DNA of 64,000 bases from Leptospiraceae bacterium (GTDB taxonomy: Bacteria; Spirochaetota; Leptospiria; Leptospirales; Leptospiraceae), in assembly GCA_027485405.1 (NCBI GenBank), contig JAIXRB010000082.1, positions 1 through 64,000 of the forward strand, in the 5' to 3' direction. Position numbers and translations under genes: made by a program. This document shows positions 52,158-61,572 of the stretch, piece after piece; position 1 is the first letter of the stretch, and the number at the start of each line of letters is the position of its first letter. The notes below the pieces were generated by a model. It saw only the letters and a program-made list of their open reading frames with translations. It searched no databases and was not told the origin of the DNA.

Positions 52158-54010
52158 TTCGTATTCAACATACCTTCGATGTAGTCTAGGCTTCGGATAA
52201 GCATATAATCAGGCTTGATTGCATCGTTTTCTTTTGACTTTAAGAAAGTATCTGCTTTTCCGTGTTTTTTAGCAAAGTCTTTGATCTGATCTGTATTAAA
52301 CTTCGATTTGGCGACACCTTCGTGAGGAATCTTTGGTAAATGGTTCCACATGTCTTCTTCTCGAAATCGAGTTGGGAAAGTATTGTCTGGTTCTTCGGAA
52401 ACTTCGATGTCGGGAGAAACACCTACCACCTGTATTGTTTTTCCAGAAGGGGAATAGTAGCGCGAGTTTGTAATCTTAATTACATAGTCTGGATTGCCAG
52501 GTAAATCCATAAGTTTTTGAACGGTTGCTTTTCCAAAACTTCTTTCACCCAAAACCATTCCACGTCCATGGTGTTGGATAGCACTAGCTACAATCTCTGA
52601 AGCACTAGCCGACTTTGAATTGATCAGAACTACCATGGGTAGGTTGGTGATGTCTTTGATTCGAGTGTAAGCTTCTTCCGGGCTTCTGTTAGGAACCTTC
52701 GTTGAAACAATCAGTCCTTTTTCGATAAACATGTCTGCTATATCAATGGCAAGATCCAAATAACCACCTGAATTGTTTCGAAGATCTAAAATTAAAGCCT
52801 TCATTTCTTTGCCATTTGATTTGGCTTCATCTTCAAGAGCTCTCAATCCTTTTACAATTTGGGAATCGACAGATTCTTCGCCAGGTGACTTAACAAAGCC
52901 AGATAGCTTTATAATTCCAACTTGCGGGTTTTCTTTTACTAAATGGTAACTTACATTTTTTATAGTGATCTTGTCTCGAACAACAGTAATCTCCACGGGA
53001 GCTGTATACCCTTTTCGTTTTACTGTGAGAACGACGGGAGTTGCTTTTGGTCCTTTGATTTTTTTAACGACTGAAGATAAGGACATGTTTGCAATAGATT
53101 TTGAATCGACATGCGTAATTATGTCGCCGCTTCTTACGCCCGCTTTGACGGCCGGGCTACCTTCTAACGGGCTTTCGACGATAACGTCTTTTCTGTCCCC
53201 GCCTGAGAGAATAGCTCCGATTCCTTCAAAGGATCCATCGTTGATTTTTGCCATCGATTCTTCCCAATGCTCTTTCATGAAAACATTAGAATGTGGATCC
53301 AGAGAATTTAAATATCCGTTTGCAGAGGCTACAAAGATTGTTTCCATTGAAAAAGGTCGCTGTTCTTCTTCCTCCTCATCGTTAGTAGCTTGAGGTTCAT
53401 TGACTGGAACTTTGTAAGTGTCCATGTTTGTTTTTATAAAAGCGATAACACGGTCAAAATCTTTTTTTGTAAAATTGACTTCTTCCCATTTGGAGGAAAC
53501 TACTGATTTCTTGAGTTTGTCTTTCTCAATTAACTTTTGCAATTCGGCATCGGACAGCTTTCGATTCTCCTGCACTTTTGCATTTTTTCTTTCTTTTGCT
53601 ACGGCCAAATCAGGATCGAATAATACGAATTTGTCGGTGGGTGATACTTTTATAACTTTGCCAGGCAAAATGTCTTGGGCATCTTCATATTTTTCTCTTT
53701 CATTGTAATAGCTTTCCGGCAAAAGAAACAAAGGGTGAGGCATGGACATTAAAGCAAAAACAGCGGCATCTGTAAAAGCTCGATTCTTGTTAATGTTCTT
53801 ATCTATGTAGTATTTATCTACGATGCTAATCACATTTTCAAAGTCTTCGTAGGTGAAGCTTGTTATCTTTTTGGCTTTTGGAGACTTTTTTGCTTCCGGT
53901 TCACAAGACAAAATCCCGGAAAGGAGGAAAAATGCTAAAAATAGGCCGACTGTTGTTTGTAGGAATTTGCGTTTCAAGGACTGACCTGCTCGCGTTTCAT
54001 TTAATTTCAT
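52154..54010 (-). CDS. CtpA/Prc-type C-terminal processing protease, lipoprotein
   Basis: A 618-residue S41 serine protease. Lipoprotein signal [18 protein letters not shown] long N-terminal region, then a PDZ domain (about 255-345; [37 protein letters not shown]), and the S41 core with [22 protein letters not shown] and [12 protein letters not shown], which contain the Ser and Lys of the catalytic dyad. It probably trims or degrades envelope proteins. First gene of the series that runs through nadB to the patatin. AGGA lies 5 bp before the ATG. Confidence 0.93.
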   Translation of the reverse strand: MKLNETRAGQSLKRKFLQTTVGLFLAFFLLSGILSCEPEAKKSPKAKKITSFTYEDFENVISIVDKYYIDKNINKNRAFTDAAVFALMSMPHPLFLLPESYYNEREKYEDAQDILPGKVIKVSPTDKFVLFDPDLAVAKERKNAKVQENRKLSDAELQKLIEKDKLKKSVVSSKWEEVNFTKKDFDRVIAFIKTNMDTYKVPVNEPQATNDEEEEEQRPFSMETIFVASANGYLNSLDPHSNVFMKEHWEESMAKINDGSFEGIGAILSGGDRKDVIVESPLEGSPAVKAGVRSGDIITHVDSKSIANMSLSSVVKKIKGPKATPVVLTVKRKGYTAPVEITVVRDKITIKNVSYHLVKENPQVGIIKLSGFVKSPGEESVDSQIVKGLRALEDEAKSNGKEMKALILDLRNNSGGYLDLAIDIADMFIEKGLIVSTKVPNRSPEEAYTRIKDITNLPMVVLINSKSASASEIVASAIQHHGRGMVLGERSFGKATVQKLMDLPGNPDYVIKITNSRYYSPSGKTIQVVGVSPDIEVSEEPDNTFPTRFREEDMWNHLPKIPHEGVAKSKFNTDQIKDFAKKHGKADTFLKSKENDAIKPDYMLIRSLDYIEGMLNTK

Positions 54011-54047
54011 AAAAATCCTGTTTTTCTAAGGGGGGCAACTGAAAAAA

Positions 54048-54983
54048 GTGGAAGCTGTGGTTTCCTGGAAAATTCTGATTCAATCTAGTTTCGTTTTATT
54101 GGTCAGTTTTGCAAACTGTTCTCGTCCCGCTTTGCAATCTCCAACCAAAGACCCTTATGCTTTAGACACCTTAGTTTTTCTAGATGAAACTCTCTTGGAC
54201 ATTTGGGAAGGGGAATCCAACAAGGAAGAAGCACTTTCAAGGCTTCGGTATTCTTGTAGAAATGCGGACACTACCGACGGTTTCATTTGTTATTCTTGGG
54301 GATTGATTGAGTACAAACAGGGGCATTTTGAGGAAAGCTATTCAGCTTTCCAGAAAGCCCTGGAAAAAAACCCGAATGACTCCCTTTACAAAAATCTGTT
54401 AAGACTCGCCGCAATTGGATCCCGAAATTTAAACGATCTAGAAACAAAGTCAGAGGAAGGGCGAATTTTAGCTTTATACTCTCGTGCATTAGAAGACTGC
54501 GATTTTACCTCGCTCCATCAATTAGCAAAAGAAGCTTATATCAGTTTTGAACAATCCAAAAAAGGTAGAATCTCTCAATGCCTTTCAAGCTATAATGAAG
54601 AACAGCGAAACCAAATCCTAACATATCTCCAAAAAAGGAGAGAGTCTTACGCAGATGTTTTGACAAAGGAAAAAGTAAAAAGAGATCGCTTTAGCAAAGT
54701 TTGGGATACTGAGCCCTATCATAGAGGCGCCTCTCACAATGAAGTTGTTAATTACCAAAAGCCTGTTTCAGAAGCTTGGCGGAAATTTCGTGAAGCCGCA
54801 ATCAACAGCAGGGAGCCAGAAGCTAGAAAAGCATTTTCAAACTTCTATTCTGAAATCCAAACATACAAAAAAAAAGGAAAAGAAGAAGCAATCCTTGCAA
54901 CTGCGCTAGAAAGATCAGCAAAGCTTTTGATAGAGCAAGATCCAACCTATAAAAATGTTAGGTTTCTTTCGAAAGAATTCTAA
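54048..54983 (+). CDS. TPR lipoprotein
   Basis: A 311-residue lipoprotein (signal [17 protein letters not shown]). One clear TPR ([33 protein letters not shown]) follows, and further helices fill the rest. The start is GTG at 54048; a second GTG at 54057 is possible. There is no ATG before the signal. The last 26 bases overlap the convergent pdxJ gene. Confidence 0.7.
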   Translation: MEAVVSWKILIQSSFVLLVSFANCSRPALQSPTKDPYALDTLVFLDETLLDIWEGESNKEEALSRLRYSCRNADTTDGFICYSWGLIEYKQGHFEESYSAFQKALEKNPNDSLYKNLLRLAAIGSRNLNDLETKSEEGRILALYSRALEDCDFTSLHQLAKEAYISFEQSKKGRISQCLSSYNEEQRNQILTYLQKRRESYADVLTKEKVKRDRFSKVWDTEPYHRGASHNEVVNYQKPVSEAWRKFREAAINSREPEARKAFSNFYSEIQTYKKKGKEEAILATALERSAKLLIEQDPTYKNVRFLSKEF

Positions 54984-55719
54984 GATATTTAACAACTGTT
55001 TTCGGCATTCCAATCAGTAAGGCTTCCGTTACAAGTCGATGACCAATTGAAACTTCTGCTAAATGAGGAAGAGAACTAAATACCTTTAGGTTTTCTGAAT
55101 CCAGATCGTGACCAGCGTTTATCCCAAGACCTAATTCATTGGCTTCCAGTGCCGCTTTACGAAATTCTCTGAAAATAATCTCACCTTGTTTTGGCGAAGA
55201 ATCAAAGGCATGGGCAAATGGTCCCGTGTAGAGTTCAATGCGATCGGCCCCAATTTCTTTTACAGTTTTGTAAAGGGAAACAGTAGTATCCATAAACAAG
55301 GAAGTTCGGATTTTTGCTTTTCGAAACTCTTTTAACATGGATTGCAGAGTAGACTTCTCTTGAGAGTCCTGGAAAGAAAAACCATGGTCTGAAGTAATCT
55401 CTCCAGGTGTCACGGGCACTAATGTCACTTGATCGGGTTTTGTTGCGAGCACAAGATCCAAAAACCGAGAGCTTGGCTCTCCTTCGATATTAAATTCCCG
55501 AGGAAAAGTTGCTCCTTTATTGTAGTTTTTCAAAAAGTCTTTTAATTGAAAAACATCTTGTTTGGTGATATGTCTTTCATCCTCTCTAGGGTGAACTGTG
55601 ATTCCTTGAGCCCCTGCATCTAAGATAATTTTAGCAAAAACGAGAAGATCTGGTATATTCTGACCTCTTGAATTGCGTAAGGTCGCGATTTTATTGATAT
55701 TGACACTGAGTTTTGGCAT
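54958..55719 (-). CDS. pdxJ: pyridoxine 5'-phosphate synthase
   Basis: Makes pyridoxine phosphate from 1-deoxyxylulose phosphate and an amino-acetone phosphate. A 253-residue TIM barrel of normal length. Diagnostic blocks: [77 protein letters not shown], and GHDLDSENL near the C-terminus. It starts 101 bp from the divergent FYDLN gene. Confidence 0.95.
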   Translation of the reverse strand: MPKLSVNINKIATLRNSRGQNIPDLLVFAKIILDAGAQGITVHPREDERHITKQDVFQLKDFLKNYNKGATFPREFNIEGEPSSRFLDLVLATKPDQVTLVPVTPGEITSDHGFSFQDSQEKSTLQSMLKEFRKAKIRTSLFMDTTVSLYKTVKEIGADRIELYTGPFAHAFDSSPKQGEIIFREFRKAALEANELGLGINAGHDLDSENLKVFSSLPHLAEVSIGHRLVTEALLIGMPKTVVKYLRILSKET

Positions 55720-55820
55720 AAAAATTCTCTTTTCAAAATTTTACAGAGGCAAGAAAAACGTCAAATTCCAAAAAGGTTATTTCTAATCCTAAACCCTAAG
55801 GTTTGAACCCAAGAATTGAT

Positions 55821-56480
55821 ATGGTAGCTAAGAAAGCAGTTAAGAAACAAGCCCCTCCTCCAAAAAAGAAGGCATCACCCCCAGCCAAAAAGGTTGGATC
55901 TATTTCAACCCCGAAGCCAGCCCCAAAAAAGGTAGTGCCAGCTCCAGCTTCGACTGCACCCAAGACTGCTCCAAAAAAAAATAATCCCCCAGAGACAAAA
56001 ACTCAAGCACCAGTTAAAGTAAACGCTCCAGTCAAAACTTCTACACCTGCGAAAACAACTTTGCCTGCCGCGAAATCAGTCCCCGCAAAAACTCCTCCTT
56101 CCAAAGGAGTCCCAGTTAAGGCTCCTATCCAACCGATCAGATCCAATTCGACAAAGATCGTTCCACCAAAGCCAATCATTAGCTCTGCAACTCAGGTAAA
56201 AATTGCACCTAACCCTTTGGGCAAAAAATTCACTTGCTATTCTTGTTCAACAAAGTTCTACGATTTAAACAAAGTAGATAAGATCTGCCCAAAATGTGGT
56301 GCAGATCAATTGTCTAAGCCAGCTACAAAATCGAGACAAGCGGCATTGAAACACAGCGAATACGAAGTAGATGAAGAAGAAGAAGCAGTTATCGAAGAAA
56401 CAGATGACATTCCAGAAGATGCCGAAGAAATCGAAGTAGAAGAAGAGGAAGAGGAGGTCACACCAGAGGAAGAAGAATGA
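55821..56480 (+). CDS. FYDLN zinc-ribbon protein with Lys/Pro/Ala-rich N-terminus
   Basis: A 219-residue protein of three unlike parts. Residues 1-130 are a Lys/Pro/Ala-rich, histone H1-like tail; residues about 137-167 hold a zinc ribbon with CYSC and CPKC around [18 protein letters not shown], the FYDLN signature (TIGR02300/PF09538). The last 35 residues are almost all Glu/Asp. I use the ATG at 55821; an upstream TTG at 55803 would add six residues. Function of the family is unknown; the tail could bind DNA or RNA. It overlaps miaA by 4 bp. Confidence 0.85.
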   Translation: MVAKKAVKKQAPPPKKKASPPAKKVGSISTPKPAPKKVVPAPASTAPKTAPKKNNPPETKTQAPVKVNAPVKTSTPAKTTLPAAKSVPAKTPPSKGVPVKAPIQPIRSNSTKIVPPKPIISSATQVKIAPNPLGKKFTCYSCSTKFYDLNKVDKICPKCGADQLSKPATKSRQAALKHSEYEVDEEEEAVIEETDDIPEDAEEIEVEEEEEEVTPEEEE

Positions 56481-57382
56481 CCCTTGGGTCGACTTTCCGG
56501 TATGTCATCCTAGCCGGACCTACGGGTTCCGGCAAAACCTCTCTTGTTTGCCAGCTAGACCCAGAACGATTTGAAGTTGTTTCTTTTGATTCGAGACAAG
56601 TTTTTTCAGATTTGTCCATTGGAACCACCGCTCCTACTAAAGAAGAAAGGCAAAAAATTTCACACCACCTCGTTTCTTTTCTTCCTCCAAACGAGACGTT
56701 AAATGCAAAAGCCTTTGTTGACAAGGCAAGGGAATCTGTCCTTCAAATCATCGAAAAAAATAAAATCCCTATTTTGGTTGCAGGCACTGGGTTTTATCTT
56801 AGAGCTTTTCTCCAAGGGATGTTTCCTGTTCCCGACATAACTGCCGCCATTCGAAATGAAGTTCTAGAAATGAATTCTAAAACTGCCTCTGCTTTACTCA
56901 AAGACAAAGACCCAAAAGCCTGGCAGGCATTGAACCCAGAGGATATATATCGAATCAAAAGAGCCTTAGAGGTAGTTCTCTCTGGATTTCTTTGGTCTGA
57001 AGTTAGCCAAACAACTGTGGGAGGATTTAGAAGAGAGTTTCCAAAAGCTTCATTCTCTGGCTGGTTTCTAAACCTACCAAGATCAGAACTCTATGAAAAA
57101 ATCAATCGGAGAGCCAAAGAATTGATTGAAGAGGGAATGATCGAGGAAACTAAACGAGTTTCAAACCAGTTTGGAGAACAATGCTATGGATTGAAATCTT
57201 TAGGATACAATTTTGCGCTTGCCTTCTTGAAAGGTGAGATTGACGGTAAGAATTTCCTAGACTCTCTGGCGCAAAGTCATAGAAATTATGCAAAAAGACA
57301 GGTTACTTGGTTCCGAAAAGAAACCTATTTGCTACCTATTTCGAAAGAAAAAGCCATAGAAGAATTTAGAAAAATAGACTAA
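56477..57382 (+). CDS. miaA: tRNA dimethylallyltransferase
   Basis: Adds a dimethylallyl group to A37 of tRNAs reading UNN codons. A 301-residue protein: Walker-type GPTGSGKT (residues 13-20), [13 protein letters not shown], and an RIKRALEV block. Start overlaps the FYDLN stop by 4 bp with a GAGGAAG site in the acidic tail. The miaA-hfq order seen here is also known from enterobacteria. Confidence 0.95.
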   Translation: MTLGSTFRYVILAGPTGSGKTSLVCQLDPERFEVVSFDSRQVFSDLSIGTTAPTKEERQKISHHLVSFLPPNETLNAKAFVDKARESVLQIIEKNKIPILVAGTGFYLRAFLQGMFPVPDITAAIRNEVLEMNSKTASALLKDKDPKAWQALNPEDIYRIKRALEVVLSGFLWSEVSQTTVGGFRREFPKASFSGWFLNLPRSELYEKINRRAKELIEEGMIEETKRVSNQFGEQCYGLKSLGYNFALAFLKGEIDGKNFLDSLAQSHRNYAKRQVTWFRKETYLLPISKEKAIEEFRKID

Positions 57383-57404
57383 GAAAATACAGAAAGAAAA
57401 AAAT

Positions 57405-57659
57405 ATGTCTGCAAAAAACAATATCCAAGACCAGCTTCTGAATACAGCACGAAAAGATAAAATCGACCTCACCATTTATTTGCTAAATGGAGTTCCATTG
57501 AAAGGGAAAGTTGTTAGCTTTGATAATTTTACCATTATTCTGGAAAACGAGAGTAAACAAAACTTAGTTTACAAACATGCAATTTCTACAATCATCCCTG
57601 CAAAACCAATCAAATTGCATACTGAAGAAATCGCTAAAGAAACACCTTCGGTTAGCTAA
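57405..57659 (+). CDS. hfq: RNA chaperone Hfq
   Basis: An 84-residue Sm-like protein that pairs small RNAs with mRNAs. Sm1 is [25 protein letters not shown] (residues about 18-40; [18 protein letters not shown]) and Sm2 is VYKHAISTI, with [12 protein letters not shown] before Sm1, matching the Hfq proximal RNA site. Located 22 bp after miaA; its stop directly precedes the next ATG (TAAATG). Confidence 0.95.
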   Translation: MSAKNNIQDQLLNTARKDKIDLTIYLLNGVPLKGKVVSFDNFTIILENESKQNLVYKHAISTIIPAKPIKLHTEEIAKETPSVS

Positions 57660-58727
57660 ATGAAACAGCCATCAGAACTTCCTGTAGTTTTGATTATGGC
57701 TGGCGGAAAAGGTGAGAGATTCTGGCCTCGTTCGCGAACGCATTCTCCAAAACAACTCCAAAAGGTTTATTCAAACAAAACCCTCTTAAAGGAAACGATT
57801 GATCGGGCTTTGAGTATTACTGCCCTGGAACGAATTTTTATTGGAACCAATTCCAGTTTGAAAAATGAGATCCTAAAAAAAGATCCAAGTTTTCCATCTG
57901 GGAATTTTATCTTAGAGCCAGAAGGCAAAAACACTGCCCCGATCATTGCCCTTTCAGCTCTTTATTTTCAAAAGAAATATGGAAACGCAAATCTCGTGGT
58001 TCTCTCTGCAGATGCGTATATTGATCCAGTTAAAGAGTTTGCAAAGACAATCAAACTGGCACTCCAAGAGACTGACAGAGGAATGGTTTTATTAGGTGTT
58101 AAACCAAATCGACCAGAAACTGGGTATGGGTATATTTCAGCAGGAAAAGCAACTCAAGCTGGTTATGAGGTAAAAGGTTTTTTTGAAAAACCAGATCACA
58201 AAACATCTTTAAAATATATCCGAAAGAAAAATTTTTTTTGGAATCCAGGCATTTTTCTATTTCGAACCGAAACCATTTTAGAAGAATTCGATCGTTACGC
58301 TCCTTCCATATTGCGACCGCTAAAGGAAAGATTCCCGTTTAAGTCCTTTGGTGATTTAGCTACTGCTTTTTCTTTGATTCCGAGTGAAGCAATCGACACA
58401 GCAATCTTCGAAAAATCCAATCGAATTAGAATGGTTCCCGCAAGTTTTCAGTGGGATGATGTTGGATCTTGGTTGGCATTAGAGCGAATTTTGCCAGCAG
58501 ACGAAAACCAAAACCATCACCAAGGCAAAGCCGCATTCTACATGAAAAGCAAAGGCAATGTTTCTTCCGTTGATAAAGAGCTTATCGCTTTTCTGGGTGT
58601 TGAAAACCTCGTTGTAGTGGAAGAAAAAGACGTTTTGCTAGTTGCATCGAAAGATGGCCTAGGAGATATCAAAGCGATGCTCAGTTTAATCCGAAAAAAT
58701 AAGATTTTACAAAAGTATCTCGATTAG
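57660..58727 (+). CDS. mannose-1-phosphate guanylyltransferase
   Basis: Makes GDP-mannose from GTP and mannose 1-phosphate for surface polysaccharides. A 355-residue nucleotidyltransferase: [80 protein letters not shown] and WDDVGSW. It matches ManC/CpsB-type proteins with no isomerase domain. First base follows the hfq stop, so expression is tied to hfq transcription. Confidence 0.92.
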   Translation: MKQPSELPVVLIMAGGKGERFWPRSRTHSPKQLQKVYSNKTLLKETIDRALSITALERIFIGTNSSLKNEILKKDPSFPSGNFILEPEGKNTAPIIALSALYFQKKYGNANLVVLSADAYIDPVKEFAKTIKLALQETDRGMVLLGVKPNRPETGYGYISAGKATQAGYEVKGFFEKPDHKTSLKYIRKKNFFWNPGIFLFRTETILEEFDRYAPSILRPLKERFPFKSFGDLATAFSLIPSEAIDTAIFEKSNRIRMVPASFQWDDVGSWLALERILPADENQNHHQGKAAFYMKSKGNVSSVDKELIAFLGVENLVVVEEKDVLLVASKDGLGDIKAMLSLIRKNKILQKYLD

Positions 58728-58762
58728 AATTTTGACTAGATACACTAAATTAGGAGGAAGGA

Positions 58763-58852
58763 ATGCCTTCCGGAAAGAAGAGAAAGCGAAGAAAAATCGC
58801 AACCCACAAACGAAAGAAAAAACGAAGAGCCAATCGTCACAAAAAGAAATAG
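58763..58852 (+). CDS. 29-residue AURKAIP1/COX24-like (mS38) basic protein
   Basis: A very small gene too short for routine calling: 29 residues, MPSGKKRKRRKIATHKRKK followed by KRRANRHKKK, of which 18 are Lys or Arg. A strong ribosome site AGGAGG lies 7 bp before the ATG. The pattern matches the AURKAIP1/COX24 domain, related to mitochondrial ribosomal protein mS38 and to small ribosome-associated proteins known from some bacteria. It lies 35 bp after the ManC-type gene. A ribosomal role is from family knowledge. Confidence 0.85.
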   Translation: MPSGKKRKRRKIATHKRKKKRRANRHKKK

Positions 58853-58917
58853 TAATTCTGTAAAAGAAATCCTCTTTCTGTATTCAGAGACATAACGTTT
58901 CCTCCGATACTAGTTCT

Positions 58918-59628
58918 ATGAAACGAACTTGGAGGAAACAAAAGCCCCGAATCCCTGGTTTCGTCAGATCGTATTTCTGCGAAACACCTCTTGGAGACAA
59001 ACTGGAAGCCGACTTTAACTTTCATGAAAAGTTAGTTCGTTTAACTGTTGAAATTCGAGAGGAAAAGAATCGGACGTATTCCTCCACTATTCAGGATGGG
59101 TTGGTCTTAGCCGAAAAGGACGTGACCTCTGGCAGAGCTTACCCGGTTTTCCGAAAGATTTGGCCCTTTCGGGAACATTTTTCCGATCTACCTGATCCGG
59201 ATTTGATCATTGCAATTGGTGGATGCTACGACATTTTTCCTTTATTTGATCCAGAAGCCTACCGCCGCATTTCTGAGCGAAAATTTAGTCGCTACGGTTC
59301 TGTTTTTGGGGTCAAGAGAGAAGGCTTTTGGGCGCGTTTCTGGCGAGAAAGAAGAGAGGCCAGGGAAGTCCGAGGATCGCTCTGGCAAAGATTCAAGAGG
59401 CGCTTCTGGGGTGATTTACAGGACATTACAGTTGGCACCCTAGCTTGCTTTGCCATTTATCATTTTTATTATGATTTTGTGTTTTTAGGATTGTCTTTAG
59501 CGACAACTGGAATGGTAGCAGGAATAATGGACTTTATCGTGAGAAAACGCTCTATTTTAATGACAAAAGTGTTGTCTTTTCTTTCTTTAGGATCATATTT
59601 TTTCTATAACGGCTATACGAGATTCTGA
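58918..59628 (+). CDS. uncharacterised membrane-anchored protein
   Basis: A 236-residue protein. The N-terminal half is soluble and charged with a beta-rich part; residues about 130-170 are Arg/Trp-rich ([27 protein letters not shown]), and three membrane helices close the protein (from about 174). The Arg/Trp stretch may lie on the membrane surface or bind nucleic acid. No family recognised. The CheW gene begins 10 bp downstream. Confidence 0.6.
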   Translation: MKRTWRKQKPRIPGFVRSYFCETPLGDKLEADFNFHEKLVRLTVEIREEKNRTYSSTIQDGLVLAEKDVTSGRAYPVFRKIWPFREHFSDLPDPDLIIAIGGCYDIFPLFDPEAYRRISERKFSRYGSVFGVKREGFWARFWRERREAREVRGSLWQRFKRRFWGDLQDITVGTLACFAIYHFYYDFVFLGLSLATTGMVAGIMDFIVRKRSILMTKVLSFLSLGSYFFYNGYTRF

Positions 59629-59638
59629 GAGAAGCCCC

Positions 59639-60118
59639 ATGGCAAAAGAAGTCGCCAACACTAACCAACTGATCCAAGAACAATATATCATTTTTAATCT
59701 CGGTGAGGAAGAGTATGCCCTACCTATCACCATTGTCGAAGAAATTGTTAAAATCAAAAACCTAATCAGAGTTCCACAATCCAAAACCTATTTTGCAGGA
59801 ATTATGGACATCCGCGGGAAGGTTGTTCGAATGATAGACCTCGCCAAACGCTTGAACATAAAAACAGCAACAACTGTCATCGGCGAAAGAGCTATTGTTA
59901 TCAACTTAGGCGGAAAATCAGTAGGTATCATTGTAGATAGGGTTTCACATGTTGTCCACTTTCCAGCGAACGTCATTGATCCTCCCCCACCATCAGTTAA
60001 GGGAATTTCGTCGCGTTACATCACTGGCGTTGGGAAAAAAGACAATCGATTTATCATTTTGATCGACGTAGAAAAAATCCTAAACCTGGAAGAAATCTCA
60101 GAACTCCCTGTAAGCTAA
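59639..60118 (+). CDS. CheW-like chemotaxis coupling protein
   Basis: A 159-residue two-beta-barrel protein. [52 protein letters not shown] and [18 protein letters not shown] are typical CheW features; it links receptors to the CheA kinase. Its stop overlaps the phoU start by one base (TAATG). No chemotaxis gene is adjacent. It could serve another sensor complex (inference). Confidence 0.93.
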   Translation: MAKEVANTNQLIQEQYIIFNLGEEEYALPITIVEEIVKIKNLIRVPQSKTYFAGIMDIRGKVVRMIDLAKRLNIKTATTVIGERAIVINLGGKSVGIIVDRVSHVVHFPANVIDPPPPSVKGISSRYITGVGKKDNRFIILIDVEKILNLEEISELPVS

Positions 60119-60831
60119 TGATTATTTCCAAATTCTATTATTTGAGAAAAAATCTATATTCGATGGCAGAAATGGTGTTGGAACAAGCCTTACTGTTAAG
60201 TGATGCCTTAGAAGAAGATAATTACGAGCTTGCCTCTAAAATAGTTGAAAAAGATGACTTCATAGACGAACTCGAAAAAGAAAATGATAACCTAAGTCAA
60301 AACGCAATCCTTGAGGCCATCACCAATCGAAACATTTTGGGAATGGGTGAAGTTGACAGCGATATAGTTTTAAAAAAAGATCCACTTCGATTTGCACTCA
60401 GTGCCATTCGAATCACTAGAAACATGGAACGAATGGGAGACCAAGTGGTCAACTGTGCTGAAGTTTTTAGATACGGAACGATCCGAAAAGGTCTGTTTAA
60501 ACAAGAAGCGCCAATGACCTTGATTCTTTCTAGGGTCACAACCTTAGTTGGAATGGCCGTCGAATCTTTGGTGGAAGAAAAAGAAAGATTTATGGGCAGT
60601 GTCAATACCTTGGAAGAAGAGTTAAACGAACTTTGCAATGAAGCCTTTAGAAAGTATCGTGAGCTTCCGGGTATGGATAAAATTGAGTTTGCAGATATCT
60701 ACCGAATCATTTTGGCAATGGAGAGAATGGGAGACTATGCTGTCAACGTTGCAGAAGAATTAGTTCGATTGAATACTGGAAAAGACATTAGGCATCTAGA
60801 ACACATTGCACTTAGGAAGAGCTACGATTAG
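60118..60831 (+). CDS. phoU: PhoU-family phosphate regulator
   Basis: A 237-residue helical protein with two PhoU repeats. Each carries a metal-binding Exxx[14 protein letters not shown] (about residue 103) and [16 protein letters not shown] (about 203). PhoU proteins restrain PhoR and Pst transport when phosphate is plentiful. No pst genes are adjacent, although a PhoB/PhoR-like pair lies at 14.4-16.5 kb. Translationally coupled to the CheW-like gene. The last 20 bases overlap the convergent gene. Confidence 0.9.
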   Translation: MIISKFYYLRKNLYSMAEMVLEQALLLSDALEEDNYELASKIVEKDDFIDELEKENDNLSQNAILEAITNRNILGMGEVDSDIVLKKDPLRFALSAIRITRNMERMGDQVVNCAEVFRYGTIRKGLFKQEAPMTLILSRVTTLVGMAVESLVEEKERFMGSVNTLEEELNELCNEAFRKYRELPGMDKIEFADIYRIILAMERMGDYAVNVAEELVRLNTGKDIRHLEHIALRKSYD

Positions 60832-61489
60832 CTCCCATGTAAGCATGCAATTCTTGCTGAAGACCTTCTGGTAAATCAAGACCTCTAGCCCTTATTCTCT
60901 CATTGTATTTGTTAAATGATAGCCTATGTTGATTGGTTGAAAGATAGCCTTCTAAAGCTTCACCGGCCCAAGGTATAATTTCTTTAATAAACTGAGGGCT
61001 TTCTTCTAAAGCATCGCAATAAGAAATGAACAAAGGTCTGTTAACAGGTCTGCCAATGTTTCGATAGAAAAGTAAGCAATACAAAGTTTCGTCGCCTAAA
61101 ATTTCGTTGGTTCTGATTTTTTCTTCAACATAGCGCAAGTTTATGTTGTCCAGATACTCAATTTGGATGGTTTCTGGGGAAAGTCGCTTTGATACCGACT
61201 TTGAAATCTCATTTTTAATAAATTGAAGATTGGGACAATGATTTGGGCAACTACCTTCTGTCTTATGCAAATCGCATTCATGAAACAATATACAATCAGC
61301 GTCACTGGAAGGTTCTACAATGCCAAAGTTGATGGATCCAAGAGCTTCTAAGGCTACTTCGTATCCTTTTCTGGATAGGTCTTGAGTCGCCAATCGAAAT
61401 GCTTGCACTCTTCTCAGAGCATGCTTTGTATCATAATTGCGGTATTTGTTTTTTAGAACCAAATACCTCTCTACTAAGTTCTTGCCCAT
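60812..61489 (-). CDS. nucleotidyltransferase-fold protein
   Basis: A 225-residue soluble protein. [19 protein letters not shown] (about residues 51-69) fits the pol-beta nucleotidyltransferase pattern GS-x-DxD, with Asp63 and Asp65 as metal ligands. Four Cys lie close by ([15 protein letters not shown]), a possible zinc site. The remaining helices are of unknown type. It could be an adenylyltransferase or an inactive relative. It starts 83 bp from the divergent TPR gene. Confidence 0.55.
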   Translation of the reverse strand: MGKNLVERYLVLKNKYRNYDTKHALRRVQAFRLATQDLSRKGYEVALEALGSINFGIVEPSSDADCILFHECDLHKTEGSCPNHCPNLQFIKNEISKSVSKRLSPETIQIEYLDNINLRYVEEKIRTNEILGDETLYCLLFYRNIGRPVNRPLFISYCDALEESPQFIKEIIPWAGEALEGYLSTNQHRLSFNKYNERIRARGLDLPEGLQQELHAYMGANRSSS

Positions 61490-61572
61490 GCTCGATATTT
61501 TTACATTCCCACATATAGAAACTCAATCTCTTTTCAAATCAGCAATCTAGAAATTTTGTCGATATATACACT

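Noticed and set aside
52965..53393. Plus-strand frame of 142 codons inside the CtpA-type protease gene
   Set aside because: Antisense to the PDZ region; Ser/Thr-rich shadow.
55973..55981. Run of nine A residues in the FYDLN gene
   Set aside because: Within the Lys-rich tail where AAA codons are expected; too short and too ordinary to call a switch.
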